From: Butyrivibrio sp. M55
GTDB lineage: Bacteria; Bacillota; Clostridia; Lachnospirales; Lachnospiraceae
Length of the DNA: 64,000 bases
Direction of reading: 5' to 3'
NCBI RefSeq assembly: GCF_900116865.1
Contig: NZ_FPCD01000009.1
Location: forward strand, 1 to 64,000
The first letter of the stretch is position 1, and each line of letters opens with the position of its first letter. Below the pieces are notes generated by a model. That model searched no databases. It was not told the origin of the DNA and saw nothing but the letters and a program-made list of their open reading frames with translations. Positions 8,452 through 17,808 of the stretch are shown here, piece by piece. The translations under genes and the position numbers were made by a program.

Positions 8452-9951
8452 ATGAATAAGAAGAATGTATGGACAACTTATAACCGTACACAGCTCAAGG
8501 AATGTGATAAGTTTGCAGAGAAGTACAAAAAGTTCCTTGATAATTCCAAGACTGAACGCGAGGCAATCGACACGATCGTAAATGAGATTGAGGCTGAGGG
8601 CTATAGAGAGCTTAACAAGCTTGTAAAGGAAAATACCAAGCTTAAAAAGGGAGATAAGGTTTATTCCGTGTGGATGAATAAATCCATCGTTATGTTTAAG
8701 ATAGGTTCTGAGCCTTTGGAAAAAGGACTTAACATCCTCGGAGCACACATTGATTCTCCGAGACTCGATGTTAAGCAGAATCCTTTGTATGAGGATAACG
8801 GACTTGCTTATCTTGATACCCATTATTACGGCGGTATCAAGAAGTATCAGTTCGTGACCATCCCCCTTGCTCTTCATGGAGTTGTGGCTAAAAAAGACGG
8901 TACGACAGTTATCTTAAATGTCGGTGAAGATGAGGACGATCCGGTATTCTTCATTTCAGATATTCTCGTTCATCTTGCAAGCGAGCAGATGGGCAAGAAG
9001 GCTTCAAGCGTAATTGAAGGCGAAGCCCTTGATCTTGTTATAGGAAACAGACCCTTTGTTATCGAGGGAAAAGAGAAGTCTGAAGATAAAAAAGATGATT
9101 CTAAGCTTACAGAGGGCGAGCAGTACGCCGTTAAGGCAGAGAAAGAAGAAAAAGCTGAGGCCGGCAAGCTCTCAGGTGCTGTAAGAAGAGGAATCGTTGC
9201 ACTTTTATACGATCTGTACGGAATCGAAGAAGAAGATTTCTTATCTGCAGAACTTGAGATAGTGCCTGCAGGAAAGAGCAGAGATGCAGGTTTTGACAGA
9301 TCCATGGTGCTTGGCTACGGACACGATGACAGAGTATGTGCATATCCTTCTGCAGTAGCTCTTCTTGAGGCAGGAGACCTTAAGAGAACAGGATGCTGCA
9401 TTCTCGTTGATAAAGAAGAGATAGGCAGTGCCGGTGCTACAGGTATGAAGTCAAGGTTCTTTGAAAATGCCGTTGCGGAGATTGTTGCTCTTGTAAACGG
9501 AAAATACGATGAACTTGTATTCAGAAGATGCCTTGCAAATTCAAGTATGCTTTCATCTGATGTAAGTGCAGCATTTGATCCTTGCTATGCTTCTGTTTTT
9601 GAGAAGAAGAATACTGCATATCTTGGCTTTGGCCCTGTGTTTAACAAGTATACGGGTTCAAGAGGAAAATATGCTTCAAACGATGCAAATGCAGAGTACA
9701 TTGCAGCAGTAAGAAAGGTATATGACGATGCGAACGTATTGTTCCAGACTGCAGAGCTTGGTAAGGTAGATGCAGGTGGCGGCGGAACTATCGCATATAT
9801 TCTTGCAGAATATGGCATGAATGTTATCGATTCGGGAGTTGCCGTTCTTAACATGCACTCACCATGCGAAGTGATCAGTAAGGCAGATCTCTATGAGTCT
9901 CTCAGAGGATATATCGCATTCCTTGAGAACATGGATTTTTGCAATGAATAA
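8452..9951 (+). CDS. M18 family zinc aminopeptidase
   Basis: Cytoplasmic metallo-aminopeptidase of 499 residues, related to yeast aminopeptidase I and bacterial ApeA/ApeB, which release N-terminal residues from peptides. Metal and catalytic positions are visible: AHIDSPRLD near residue 98, GHDDRV near 289, the KEEIGS pair of glutamates near 321, SSDVSAAFDP near 366 and NMHSPCEV near 466. A Lys/Glu-rich stretch at about 203-240 looks like a surface insertion. Short gaps to pheT and queA suggest cotranscription from the pheST promoter. Confidence 0.92.
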   Translation: MNKKNVWTTYNRTQLKECDKFAEKYKKFLDNSKTEREAIDTIVNEIEAEGYRELNKLVKENTKLKKGDKVYSVWMNKSIVMFKIGSEPLEKGLNILGAHIDSPRLDVKQNPLYEDNGLAYLDTHYYGGIKKYQFVTIPLALHGVVAKKDGTTVILNVGEDEDDPVFFISDILVHLASEQMGKKASSVIEGEALDLVIGNRPFVIEGKEKSEDKKDDSKLTEGEQYAVKAEKEEKAEAGKLSGAVRRGIVALLYDLYGIEEEDFLSAELEIVPAGKSRDAGFDRSMVLGYGHDDRVCAYPSAVALLEAGDLKRTGCCILVDKEEIGSAGATGMKSRFFENAVAEIVALVNGKYDELVFRRCLANSSMLSSDVSAAFDPCYASVFEKKNTAYLGFGPVFNKYTGSRGKYASNDANAEYIAAVRKVYDDANVLFQTAELGKVDAGGGGTIAYILAEYGMNVIDSGVAVLNMHSPCEVISKADLYESLRGYIAFLENMDFCNE

Positions 9952-9979
9952 AAACGTTCTTTTTAGAAAGTAAGATATT

Positions 9980-11041
9980 ATGTCAGAAACAACACAGATT
10001 GGATTATCAACCGCAGATTACTTCTTTGATCTGCCGCAGGAGCTCATAGCGCAGGATCCTCTTGAGAAAAGAGATGAGTGCAGGCTCCTTGTGATAGACA
10101 AAGAGACAGGAAAGACGCAGCATAAGATATTCAGTGATATCATTGATTATCTTGATCCCGGCGACTGCCTTGTTCTTAATAACACCAAGGTTATACCCGC
10201 AAGGCTCCTTGGCGAAAAGGAGGGAACAGGTGCGGCGGTTGAGATCCTTCTTCTTAAGAGAAAAGAAAATGATATCTGGGAAACCTTGGTTAAACCGGGC
10301 AAGAAACTTCGTCCCGGTGCAAGAGTTTCTTTTGGCGGAGGAATACTTACCGCAGAGATCCTTGATATAGTGGAAGACGGCAACAGACTCGTTAAGTTCT
10401 ACTATGAAGGAATCTGGGAAGAAGTTCTCGACAGACTCGGTGAGATGCCTCTTCCTCCTTATATCACACATAAACTCAAAGATAAGAACATGTATCAGAC
10501 AATCTATGCCAAATACGAAGGCTCCGCGGCAGCACCGACAGCGGGCCTTCATTTTACGGATGAGCTTCTTAAAAAGATCTCCGATAAGGGCATAGACATG
10601 GCCTTTGTAACTCTTCATGTGGGACTTGGAACATTCAGACCCGTTAAGGTGACCAATGTCAAGGAACATCACATGCACACCGAGTGGTACCAGGTTACCG
10701 CAGAGGCAGCAGAGAAGATAAACAGGGCAAAAGAAAACGGGCACAGAATTATCTGTGTCGGAACTACGAGCTGCAGGACTATAGAGAGCGCAGCTGACGA
10801 AAACGGCAGACTATCCGAGTGTAGCGGAGATACATCGATATTTATTTATCCGGGCTACAAGTTCAAGGTTCTTGACTGCCTTATAACCAATTTCCATCTT
10901 CCGGAGTCTACGCTTGTAATGCTTGTTGCAGCGCTTGCGGGAAGAGAGAATATTCTGGCGGCATACGAAGAAGCAATAAAGGAAAGATACAGATTCTTTT
11001 CCTTCGGTGATGCATGCTTTATAACTGACAGGATGGAGTAA
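9980..11041 (+). CDS. queA: S-adenosylmethionine:tRNA ribosyltransferase-isomerase
   Basis: 353 residues, the normal length for QueA, which transfers and rearranges the ribosyl part of SAM onto preQ1-modified tRNA to give epoxyqueuosine at the wobble position. Family signatures include [19 protein letters not shown] at the N-terminus, [12 protein letters not shown] near 65, [10 protein letters not shown] near 184, [10 protein letters not shown] near 211 and the C-terminal [18 protein letters not shown] near 305. No other queuosine gene is in the window. It sits 29 bases after the aminopeptidase and 6 before the next gene, so it probably belongs to the same transcript. Confidence 0.95.
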   Translation: MSETTQIGLSTADYFFDLPQELIAQDPLEKRDECRLLVIDKETGKTQHKIFSDIIDYLDPGDCLVLNNTKVIPARLLGEKEGTGAAVEILLLKRKENDIWETLVKPGKKLRPGARVSFGGGILTAEILDIVEDGNRLVKFYYEGIWEEVLDRLGEMPLPPYITHKLKDKNMYQTIYAKYEGSAAAPTAGLHFTDELLKKISDKGIDMAFVTLHVGLGTFRPVKVTNVKEHHMHTEWYQVTAEAAEKINRAKENGHRIICVGTTSCRTIESAADENGRLSECSGDTSIFIYPGYKFKVLDCLITNFHLPESTLVMLVAALAGRENILAAYEEAIKERYRFFSFGDACFITDRME

Positions 11042-11047
11042 GACAGC

Positions 11048-11812
11048 GTGGCAACTTACGTAATATCAGATCTTCACGGTCAATACAGATTATTTTTAAA
11101 ACTGCTCGAAAAAGTAAAATTTTCGGGCGCTGACAAACTATATATGCTTGGAGATGCGATTGACCGCGGACCTGACGGCATAAAGATATTAAGACATGTA
11201 ATGAATGCTCATAACATGCATTTCCTTTTGGGAAATCATGAGACAATGATGTTGCATGTGGCTGCTTCAGACGGAAGTGTCACTCCCAATCTCAATAAAT
11301 TCCAAGGAAGAAGAGAAATCAACTGGCTTTTTCAGAACGGCGGCGCCATAACTTATCACAGATACAGGCTTCTTAGAAAGAAGGAGAGAAAAGAGCTTCT
11401 TAAATGGCTTAATTCCTGTCCTGTTTCAACAAAAGTTGAAGTGAACGGAACTACATTTTTCCTCACACATACCGCTTTTGTAAAAGAAATTATCGATACA
11501 CCTTATAAAGATATTGATCCCGATGTTGCGCGTTACATTGTTTGGTATTCGCCGTTTAGGGAGGATATATATAAGAGCATTGATGACTATATCGCATGCA
11601 AACCGTGGGTATTTGTCATCGGTCACGTGCCAGCTTTTTATCTCGGAGATGATAAATGTGCTCGCCCGCTTTCATCGTATCGGGAAGAGAACGTTATAGA
11701 CATTGACGGCGGATGTGCCGAGCCTGATGAGAAAGAACTAAAGGGCGGAATTATGTTACGACTCGACGATCTGGAAGAATTTACAGTTTCTTTTGCGGAA
11801 CTTGAGAAGTAA
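11048..11812 (+). CDS. PPP-type metallophosphoesterase (serine/threonine phosphatase or Ap4A hydrolase-like)
   Basis: Protein of 254 residues with the PPP-family signature: SDLHGQ near residue 7, GDAIDRGPDG near 36 and GNHETM near 62, plus GHVPAF near 195. These bind two metal ions for phosphomonoester or dinucleotide polyphosphate hydrolysis; the substrate cannot be read from sequence. The start is GTG, 6 bases after the queA stop, and its Shine-Dalgarno (GGAG at about 11034) lies inside the queA 3' end, so translation is likely coupled. Alternative functions are protein phosphatase PrpE-like or ApaH-like. Confidence 0.85.
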   Translation: MATYVISDLHGQYRLFLKLLEKVKFSGADKLYMLGDAIDRGPDGIKILRHVMNAHNMHFLLGNHETMMLHVAASDGSVTPNLNKFQGRREINWLFQNGGAITYHRYRLLRKKERKELLKWLNSCPVSTKVEVNGTTFFLTHTAFVKEIIDTPYKDIDPDVARYIVWYSPFREDIYKSIDDYIACKPWVFVIGHVPAFYLGDDKCARPLSSYREENVIDIDGGCAEPDEKELKGGIMLRLDDLEEFTVSFAELEK

Positions 11813-11862
11813 TAATGGCCGAAATAGTGTAAAGTAGTTGCTATTTTTTTCTAATAAGGTAT

Positions 11863-11868
11863 TATAAT
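11863..11868 (+). promoter_or_regulatory. -10 box of the PilZ gene promoter
   Basis: A perfect TATAAT lies 28 bases before the PilZ start. The best -35 match, TTGCTA at 11838-11843, has a long 19-bp spacer, so only the -10 box is confidently called. Confidence 0.5.
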
Positions 11869-11896
11869 AGTAACACTTTTTATCGGGGGTTTTATA

Positions 11897-12247
11897 ATGG
11901 ATAATAGAAGAAGAACCAAGAGACTGGATTTGGCAGGCGAAATACTTCTTAAGGAAATTGGCGGTGAGAGCTTCGAAACAGTAGAGATCACAATTACCGA
12001 TGCATCAAGGGACGGTGTTGGATTCTCAACAAACAAGCAGCTTACAATCGGTGCTAACTACGAAGCTAACCTTACTATATGGACAAAAGAAGTCCTTCAC
12101 GTATTCATTCAGATCGTAAGAGCATCGAAGAACGGAGATACATTCCACTATGGTTCGATGTTTGTCGGAATGCCCGAAGATATGAAGGCGCGTATTGATG
12201 TTTATTCAACTATTCAGGAATATAATGAAAAAAATGGCGAAAATTGA
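11897..12247 (+). CDS. PilZ domain c-di-GMP-binding protein
   Basis: Single-domain protein of 116 residues. The two c-di-GMP-contacting motifs are present: RRRTKR at residues 4-9 (RxxxR) and DASRDGVGFS near 35 (D/NxSxxG). Such proteins relay cyclic-di-GMP levels to targets such as motility, exopolysaccharide synthesis or secretion. No flagellar or cellulose gene is adjacent, so the target is unknown. GGGGG lies 7 bases before the ATG, and it has its own -10 box and a strong terminator, making it a monocistron. It complements the EAL and GGDEF genes of the window. Confidence 0.9.
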   Translation: MDNRRRTKRLDLAGEILLKEIGGESFETVEITITDASRDGVGFSTNKQLTIGANYEANLTIWTKEVLHVFIQIVRASKNGDTFHYGSMFVGMPEDMKARIDVYSTIQEYNEKNGEN

Positions 12248-12260
12248 TCGGATATGATTT

Positions 12261-12299
12261 TAAGGCTCAATGCAGTTGTGTACTGCATTGAGCCTTTTT
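12261..12299 (+). terminator. Terminator after the PilZ gene
   Basis: AAGGCTCAATGCAGT (12261-12275) pairs with ACTGCATTGAGCCTT (12281-12295) and enters a T-tract. It lies 15 bases from the end of the convergent beta-helix gene and may also slow that transcript, though the T-run is weaker on the minus strand. Confidence 0.88.
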
Positions 12300-12313
12300 A
12301 TGCTTTGACATGA

Positions 12314-13741
12314 TTATTTAATCTGTGTACCTGTTGAGCCGTACCCCTTAATGGCTTCGGGAGACTTAACTGTTACAACAACATTGGTATCCTTCGTGTC
12401 TTTGGAAGGAACGGAGATATTCTTGAATTTAAATGTTTTATTTTCTTTCATTACCTTAGGATAATCTTCGGAAATATCCTGATTAAACATATTGTCGACG
12501 ATTGAGTTTCCGACACCTTCACCTAATTTACCGTAAGATTCTTCATCCTCGTAGTATACCTCGGCATCGCGGTCTGCTATAAAGAGGTTGTTTTTTATTA
12601 CATTATCGGGATCTTTGGCAAGCTGAATGGCTACACAACTGTTTTCGGTATTATATACTGTGTTATTCATGAAAACGCAGCTTTCTGCAAAACCGTTTTC
12701 GTCTATATCCGAGCCGCCGATAACAATGCCTGCAAGGGCATCATTTTTGATAAGGGTATTATTGGTAACTATTATACCTGTTACAGTTCTGTCTTTATGC
12801 TCGGTTGCAACTTCGATTCCTATGTCACAGTTTGAAACATAGTTATCGAAAACTCTGATGCCTCGTCCGCCGTCAACATATATTCCGGCAGCGCATTTAT
12901 CGCCTTCATATGTGACATTTCCTTTTGAAGAAATGTTCTTTACGATGTTCTCATAAATTCTTCCGTTACGGGCACGATCAAGCTCGACTGTTTCAGCAGG
13001 ATCTTCCTTTTTTGTCTGTTCGAAACCGATCGCATCAATGCCGATGTTGTCGCAGTTATAAATGTAGTTGCCTGAAATCTCGAAATTATCTACATTTCCG
13101 TTTACTACAAGTGTTTCGCTGTTTCCCACTTTGAGATTATAAAGTGTGCATTTTTTTATCTTGAGATTGGTTATCGGATTATCCGGTGTAGCTTCCGCAA
13201 GTATGCCGTGTGCATTATATCTGTCGGTATCTTTGTTGAACTTTGAATCATATTTTCCGATTCCCATGTCGTGTACCGTGCAATTAACTATGCTGACATT
13301 GTCGGAACCGGGTGCTACATAGATTCCTTTCGGAACGATGCCGGATTTTTTGTTACTGTGTTTAAGGCCTGTTATTTCAAGACCGCTTATTGATACATCA
13401 TCGGCTTCGATATAAACCATTGTGTCGGATAAATTTAGGGATTTGTCTTCAAGGTCCATGCCTTCTTCTGTAAGGACGGCGCCTTCGTCTGCTTTGATAG
13501 TCAGATCGGAAGTGGTGATACGAATCTGATCTTTATATTCACCTGCGTGAATTATGATCGTATCTCCGCTTTGAGCGCTTTCAAGAGCTTTTGATATAGC
13601 TTTTTCTTCATCGTTATTAACCTCGATGACATTGGATGACTGTCCTTCTGCTTTGATATTTAAGGAAAAAACGGATGTTGCTGCAGTGAATAATAATGCA
13701 CTAAAAATGCATGGTATAACTAATGAATTTCTCTTTTTCAT
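12314..13741 (-). CDS. Secreted right-handed parallel beta-helix protein
   Basis: 475-residue exported protein. The N-terminus has a signal peptide (KKRN then a hydrophobic run ending in the Ser-Val-Phe-Ser-Leu-Asn region, cleavage probably near residue 30). The rest is a DUF1565/pectate-lyase-like beta-helix: an opening AISKALESAQSGDTIIIHAG segment, then repeated coils with GLEITGL, SIVNCTVHDM, NLKIKKCTLYNL, FEISGNYIYNC, IRVFDNYVSNC and GIIVTNNTL. This fold is used by polysaccharide lyases, epimerases and carbohydrate-binding surface proteins; no catalytic signature could be assigned. A pectin- or glycan-related role is inferred from fold and neighbouring sugar genes. Confidence 0.8.
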   Translation of the reverse strand: MKKRNSLVIPCIFSALLFTAATSVFSLNIKAEGQSSNVIEVNNDEEKAISKALESAQSGDTIIIHAGEYKDQIRITTSDLTIKADEGAVLTEEGMDLEDKSLNLSDTMVYIEADDVSISGLEITGLKHSNKKSGIVPKGIYVAPGSDNVSIVNCTVHDMGIGKYDSKFNKDTDRYNAHGILAEATPDNPITNLKIKKCTLYNLKVGNSETLVVNGNVDNFEISGNYIYNCDNIGIDAIGFEQTKKEDPAETVELDRARNGRIYENIVKNISSKGNVTYEGDKCAAGIYVDGGRGIRVFDNYVSNCDIGIEVATEHKDRTVTGIIVTNNTLIKNDALAGIVIGGSDIDENGFAESCVFMNNTVYNTENSCVAIQLAKDPDNVIKNNLFIADRDAEVYYEDEESYGKLGEGVGNSIVDNMFNQDISEDYPKVMKENKTFKFKNISVPSKDTKDTNVVVTVKSPEAIKGYGSTGTQIK

Positions 13742-13947
13742 AAAGTTTGCCTTTCTGCCTGATTATAATGTTTTGTACTGCATGCGTGGATTAGCTAATC
13801 ACGTTAATACGATAACACACTGTTACATAAAAGTGAATGAGAAAAGAACAAAAAATGAATATTAGTTTATTTGTATGCATAAATACGTAACATGACGATA
13901 CACTCTTCATTGACCGGCCCATCCCTGACAAGTATACTGAATTTAGT

Positions 13948-15444
13948 ATGAAAAATAAGCCCGATATCAATAAAACACGAGTTAAGAAGCCTCTCAAAAG
14001 AAGGCTGATCATATTGGCGGCAATGATAACCGTGCCATTCGTGCTGATCATTCTGTACATGATTTTTTCGCTTACAAATTACTCCGATGCCTACAACACA
14101 ATCGTAAGTAATCTGACTGTTGCGAACAGTTACAATCTGACTTTTAAGGAGCAGATGGATGAGAGTGTGTACAGGATAATCGTTGGAAGAGATGCGTTTG
14201 GAAGCGGAGATGAGACTGATCCTTATGTGCTTGTTGCGAATATCCGTAAGGACTTTACGGAGCTTAAGACAATCACTACCGAGGTTAACAGTAGAACATG
14301 GCTTGAGACTCTTTTAAGAAACGTTGACACTTTGGAGAACAGGCTCGGCGATATCAGGAAAAGTGTAGAAGCGGGCGGCAATTACGATGAAGATGTCGAG
14401 ATGCTTGATTCCAACATATATTCGCTGACAGAGCTTATTCAGGACAATATTCAGTACTACATCTATTATCAGACCAAGACCATTGAAGTCATAAACAAAG
14501 GCCTGTTAAAAGAGATGGAAGATCTTCTTGTACTTCTGGGAGTCCTTCTTCTCCTTGGAATACTGTGCACCGTCCTTACAACGGATAAGATTGCAAGAAG
14601 CATTGTTCAGCCTATCGATGCGCTTAGTTCTGCGACCAAGGAAATTGCGGAAGGAAACTTTTCTGTAAGAACGTCTTTTAATCTCGAGGATGAGATAACG
14701 CTTCTTTCCGAGAGCGTAGATGACATGGCGGCGCATCTTGAGGTACAGATGGAACAGATAAGAGAGGATGAAAAGAAAATGCGAATGGCGGAGGCAAGAC
14801 TTCTTCAGGAGCAGATCAATCCTCACTTTTTATACAATACGCTTGATACTATAGTCTGGCTTATCGAAGACGGAAAAAGCCAGGAAGCCGAAGACATGGT
14901 TGTTTCTCTGTCCAAGTTCTTCAGGATATCTTTAAGCCACGGAAAAGAGTGGATAACCATAAGGGAAGAAGCCCAGCACATCCGAAGTTATCTTGAGATT
15001 CAGAGCGTGAGGTATTCCGACATACTGTGTTATTATATAGATATTGATGACAGTTTAAACAATTATAAGATCCTAAAGATGACGCTTCAGCCGCTTGTTG
15101 AGAATGCATTGTACCATGGCATCAAGAACAAGAGAGGTTCGGGACTTATAAGGATAACAGGCAGAATAGAGGACGAGCTCATTAGATTTGAAGTAAGTGA
15201 TGACGGAGTCGGAATGGATGAAGAGGCACTTGACCATATCAGAAAAGAGCTGAACAAACCTGCAAAAGATACCGACACGGGATTTGGCATGGCAAACGTC
15301 AACGAAAGGATCAAGATGAATTTCGGCGACAGATATGGAATTTCAATAGAATCGGAACTTGGAAAAGGAACCACGGTATCAGTGGTGCTTCCGGCAATTT
15401 TGTTCGATAACGAAGAGGATAAGGATGCTGATAAAGAAATCTAA
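13948..15444 (+). CDS. YesM-type sensor histidine kinase
   Basis: Membrane sensor kinase of 498 residues. Transmembrane segments lie at about 14-38 and 190-211, enclosing an extracytoplasmic sensing region. HAMP follows (about 212-265), then the LytS/YesM-type His_kinase domain with EQINPHFLYNTLDT, phospho-acceptor His near 293, and an HATPase with NALYHGIKN, DDGVGMDEE and TGFGMANVNERI. Such kinases usually control carbohydrate uptake genes. Its end overlaps the start of a sugar-binding lipoprotein gene by 20 bases, and a YesN response regulator follows. The sensor probably reads the loaded lipoprotein rather than free sugar (inference). Confidence 0.92.
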   Translation: MKNKPDINKTRVKKPLKRRLIILAAMITVPFVLIILYMIFSLTNYSDAYNTIVSNLTVANSYNLTFKEQMDESVYRIIVGRDAFGSGDETDPYVLVANIRKDFTELKTITTEVNSRTWLETLLRNVDTLENRLGDIRKSVEAGGNYDEDVEMLDSNIYSLTELIQDNIQYYIYYQTKTIEVINKGLLKEMEDLLVLLGVLLLLGILCTVLTTDKIARSIVQPIDALSSATKEIAEGNFSVRTSFNLEDEITLLSESVDDMAAHLEVQMEQIREDEKKMRMAEARLLQEQINPHFLYNTLDTIVWLIEDGKSQEAEDMVVSLSKFFRISLSHGKEWITIREEAQHIRSYLEIQSVRYSDILCYYIDIDDSLNNYKILKMTLQPLVENALYHGIKNKRGSGLIRITGRIEDELIRFEVSDDGVGMDEEALDHIRKELNKPAKDTDTGFGMANVNERIKMNFGDRYGISIESELGKGTTVSVVLPAILFDNEEDKDADKEI

Positions 15445-16459
15445 GATCGCAGCTCTTTTGACGGCGGTCGCGGTAGCGATAACGGGGTGCGGGCCGTTTA
15501 CCGGATTTTCTGTATATGATGTCACGTCGGGAGACAGCGGTATTGAGACGATGTCTGATGATGCGCTTATAAGTGTAGGATTTTCGCAGCTTGGAAGCGA
15601 ATCGACATGGAGAAGTGCGAATACCGAATCAGTGAAGGCGGCGCTTTCTACGAATAACGGCTTTTTTCTCATTTATGACAATGCAAGACAGAAGCAGGAA
15701 AAGCAGTTTAAGGCGGTCAGAAGTTTTATATCTCAAAGAGTTGACTATATAGTTATATGTCCCGTGATTCAGGAGGGATGGGATGTTGTTCTTACAGAAG
15801 CAAGAGATGCAGGGATACCTGTTATCCTGCTCGACAGAAATATTTCCGTAAATGATGAATCAATGTACACGTCTTTTATTGGGGAGGATATGTACGCTGA
15901 AGGGGCATCGGCAGGGAAATGGCTGGAAGAGCATCTTGAGAAACAGGGTAAAAGCGAGGACGACATCAATATCGTTGTAATTGAGGGTACAAGCGGATCT
16001 TCCGCGCAGGAAGGCAGAGCCAGAGGTTTTGGCGCCATTGCGGCAAGAAACATGAACTGGAAAATGATTGCATCCGCAAAAGGAGAATTTACTCAGACCA
16101 AGGGAAAGGAGACCATGGCAAGGCTCCTTAGAGAGTTTGATGACATAGACGTGATAGTATGTCAAAATGATGATATGGCTTTCGGAGCCATTGAAGCTTT
16201 GAATGAAGCAGGGGTTAAGACAGGCGGCGCAGGAGATCCTATCCTGATATCTTTTGACGGAACAAGGAAAGCGCTGGAACTTGTCAAAGAAGGTGTTATA
16301 AATGTCGATGTAGAGTGCAATCCCAATTCGGGAGAGCTTCTTGCGCAGATTATAAATGGTCTTGAAGCGGGAAAAGAAATAAAAAAGACCTATTACATGG
16401 AAGAGAAGGTATTTACAAAAGAAAATGTCGATGAGTACATCGAAGACAGGAATTATTAG
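15425..16459 (+). CDS. Sugar-binding lipoprotein linked to the two-component system
   Basis: Periplasmic-binding-protein-like (Peripla_BP_4/RbsB type) lipoprotein of 344 residues. The signal peptide ends at a lipobox AITGC (Cys near residue 22), so it is anchored outside the membrane. It is a paralogue of the transporter-linked binding protein at 19168: both have GF(S/A)Q(L/V)G, ESxWR, SVKAALS, VDYIVI, GWD(V/T)VLTEA and AGIPVI. Located between kinase and regulator genes with no permease of its own, it likely acts as the sensory subunit. The ATG at 15425 is chosen because it starts a proper signal peptide; the frame extends 22 codons upstream inside the kinase gene. Confidence 0.88.
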   Translation: MLIKKSKIAALLTAVAVAITGCGPFTGFSVYDVTSGDSGIETMSDDALISVGFSQLGSESTWRSANTESVKAALSTNNGFFLIYDNARQKQEKQFKAVRSFISQRVDYIVICPVIQEGWDVVLTEARDAGIPVILLDRNISVNDESMYTSFIGEDMYAEGASAGKWLEEHLEKQGKSEDDINIVVIEGTSGSSAQEGRARGFGAIAARNMNWKMIASAKGEFTQTKGKETMARLLREFDDIDVIVCQNDDMAFGAIEALNEAGVKTGGAGDPILISFDGTRKALELVKEGVINVDVECNPNSGELLAQIINGLEAGKEIKKTYYMEEKVFTKENVDEYIEDRNY

Positions 16460-16497
16460 GTAGTAATTGTAGTATGAAATAATGGGAAGGGGTTACT

Positions 16498-17808
16498 ATG
16501 CTGAAGGTTTTTCTTGTGGAGGATGAAAGTGTTGTAAGGGAGAGCCTCCGAAACAACATTCCATGGAAGGAATACGGGTTTAACTTTGTTGGGGAAGCAG
16601 GAGACGGAGAGATGGCGCTGCCGCTTATAAGGAAAACGGCGCCGGATGTTCTTATCACGGATATTAAGATGCCGTTTATGGACGGCCTGTCACTCAGTCA
16701 TATCGTGAAAAAAGAGTTCCCATCGATGCGCATTATCATCATGAGCGGATACGATGATTTTGAGTATGCGAAAAGAGCTATCAAAGAGGGCGTGGATCAG
16801 TACATCTCAAAGCCGATAACGAAGTCGGGAATGAAAGAGGTTCTTGACAGCGTAAAAGAGAAGATAGAGAAAGAGCGCACTCAGCAAGGGTATCTTTTGC
16901 AGTATCAGATGGAAACGCAGGAGTACGAGCAGCTTCAGAGAAGGGAATTTTTTGAGAAGGTTCTGACGGGAAGAATGCCGGTAAAAGATATTTATGTTGA
17001 AGCGGGGAAACTATCGCTTGATATCACGGCTTCCGCGTTCAGTCTGATTCTTTTTTCCATAAAAGATAAAGAGAAGCCTATTGAAGAGATTGGCTCTGTC
17101 GAGTATTGCAAAGCGCTTGAGGAGCTTATGAGTTATTTCATCAGGTTTCCTGCGTATATTTTGTCGAGATGGTCTCTGAACACTTATATAGTCGTTGTTA
17201 AGGGGGAAAAAGATATCGTCGCAGATTATGTTGACAGAGGTATTTCCAAGATCACGGAGATCTGCGGGGGCAAAGATGACAAAATAGAATGGTACGCTTC
17301 GGCGGGCGAGGCCGTTGAGAGATTCAGCGCGCTTGAAAAGTGTTTTAACGCTGTAAACCATGCATTTGCCTGCAGATTTTTTGTTCAGGATACGCATATC
17401 CTTACGGAAGAGATTGCTGCAAAATATGAGTCATTGATAAAGGATGCTCCTGTCGAGATTGAAGATGAACCGACTGATAAGCGTGGAAATAAGCTTATAA
17501 GCGATGCGATAGCATATATAGATGAAAATTACATGAATGAGAGTTGCTCGCTAAGTGATGTTGCGGAGGCACTTTCTGTAAACAGCAGTTATCTCAGCGC
17601 GATATTCAGTAAGGAGATGGATACGACGTTTGTGAAGTTCCTTACCGCAAAGCGTCTTGATAAAGCAAGAGAACTTCTTGTAAAAAAGAGAATGCACACG
17701 GCCGATGTTGCGGCTGCTGTGGGATATAAGGATTCACATTATTTCAGTTTTGTATTCAGGAAGACGTACGGAATGTCTCCCAAGGAGTACAGAAATCAGA
17801 ACAGCTGA
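16498..17808 (+). CDS. YesN-type response regulator, AraC family output
   Basis: 436-residue cytoplasmic regulator. The receiver domain (1-120) has the acidic pair VEDES, phospho-acceptor Asp near residue 55 in LITDIKMPFMDG, MSGYDDFEYAK and the Lys of SKPIT. A variable middle region (about 130-320) separates it from the C-terminal AraC/HTH_18 DNA-binding domain (about 335-434: SDVAEALSVNSSYLSAIFS and ADVAAAVGYKDSHYFSFVFRK). It most likely activates the ABC importer at 19168-23971, by analogy with YesMN-type loci. Its 3' end overlaps the convergent repressor gene by 13 bases. Confidence 0.92.
   Translation: MLKVFLVEDESVVRESLRNNIPWKEYGFNFVGEAGDGEMALPLIRKTAPDVLITDIKMPFMDGLSLSHIVKKEFPSMRIIIMSGYDDFEYAKRAIKEGVDQYISKPITKSGMKEVLDSVKEKIEKERTQQGYLLQYQMETQEYEQLQRREFFEKVLTGRMPVKDIYVEAGKLSLDITASAFSLILFSIKDKEKPIEEIGSVEYCKALEELMSYFIRFPAYILSRWSLNTYIVVVKGEKDIVADYVDRGISKITEICGGKDDKIEWYASAGEAVERFSALEKCFNAVNHAFACRFFVQDTHILTEEIAAKYESLIKDAPVEIEDEPTDKRGNKLISDAIAYIDENYMNESCSLSDVAEALSVNSSYLSAIFSKEMDTTFVKFLTAKRLDKARELLVKKRMHTADVAAAVGYKDSHYFSFVFRKTYGMSPKEYRNQNS

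Noticed and set aside
10007..10744. A 245-residue open frame on the minus strand
   Set aside because: It lies entirely opposite queA, which is unmistakable; composition is Cys/Phe-rich without any family motif or RBS.
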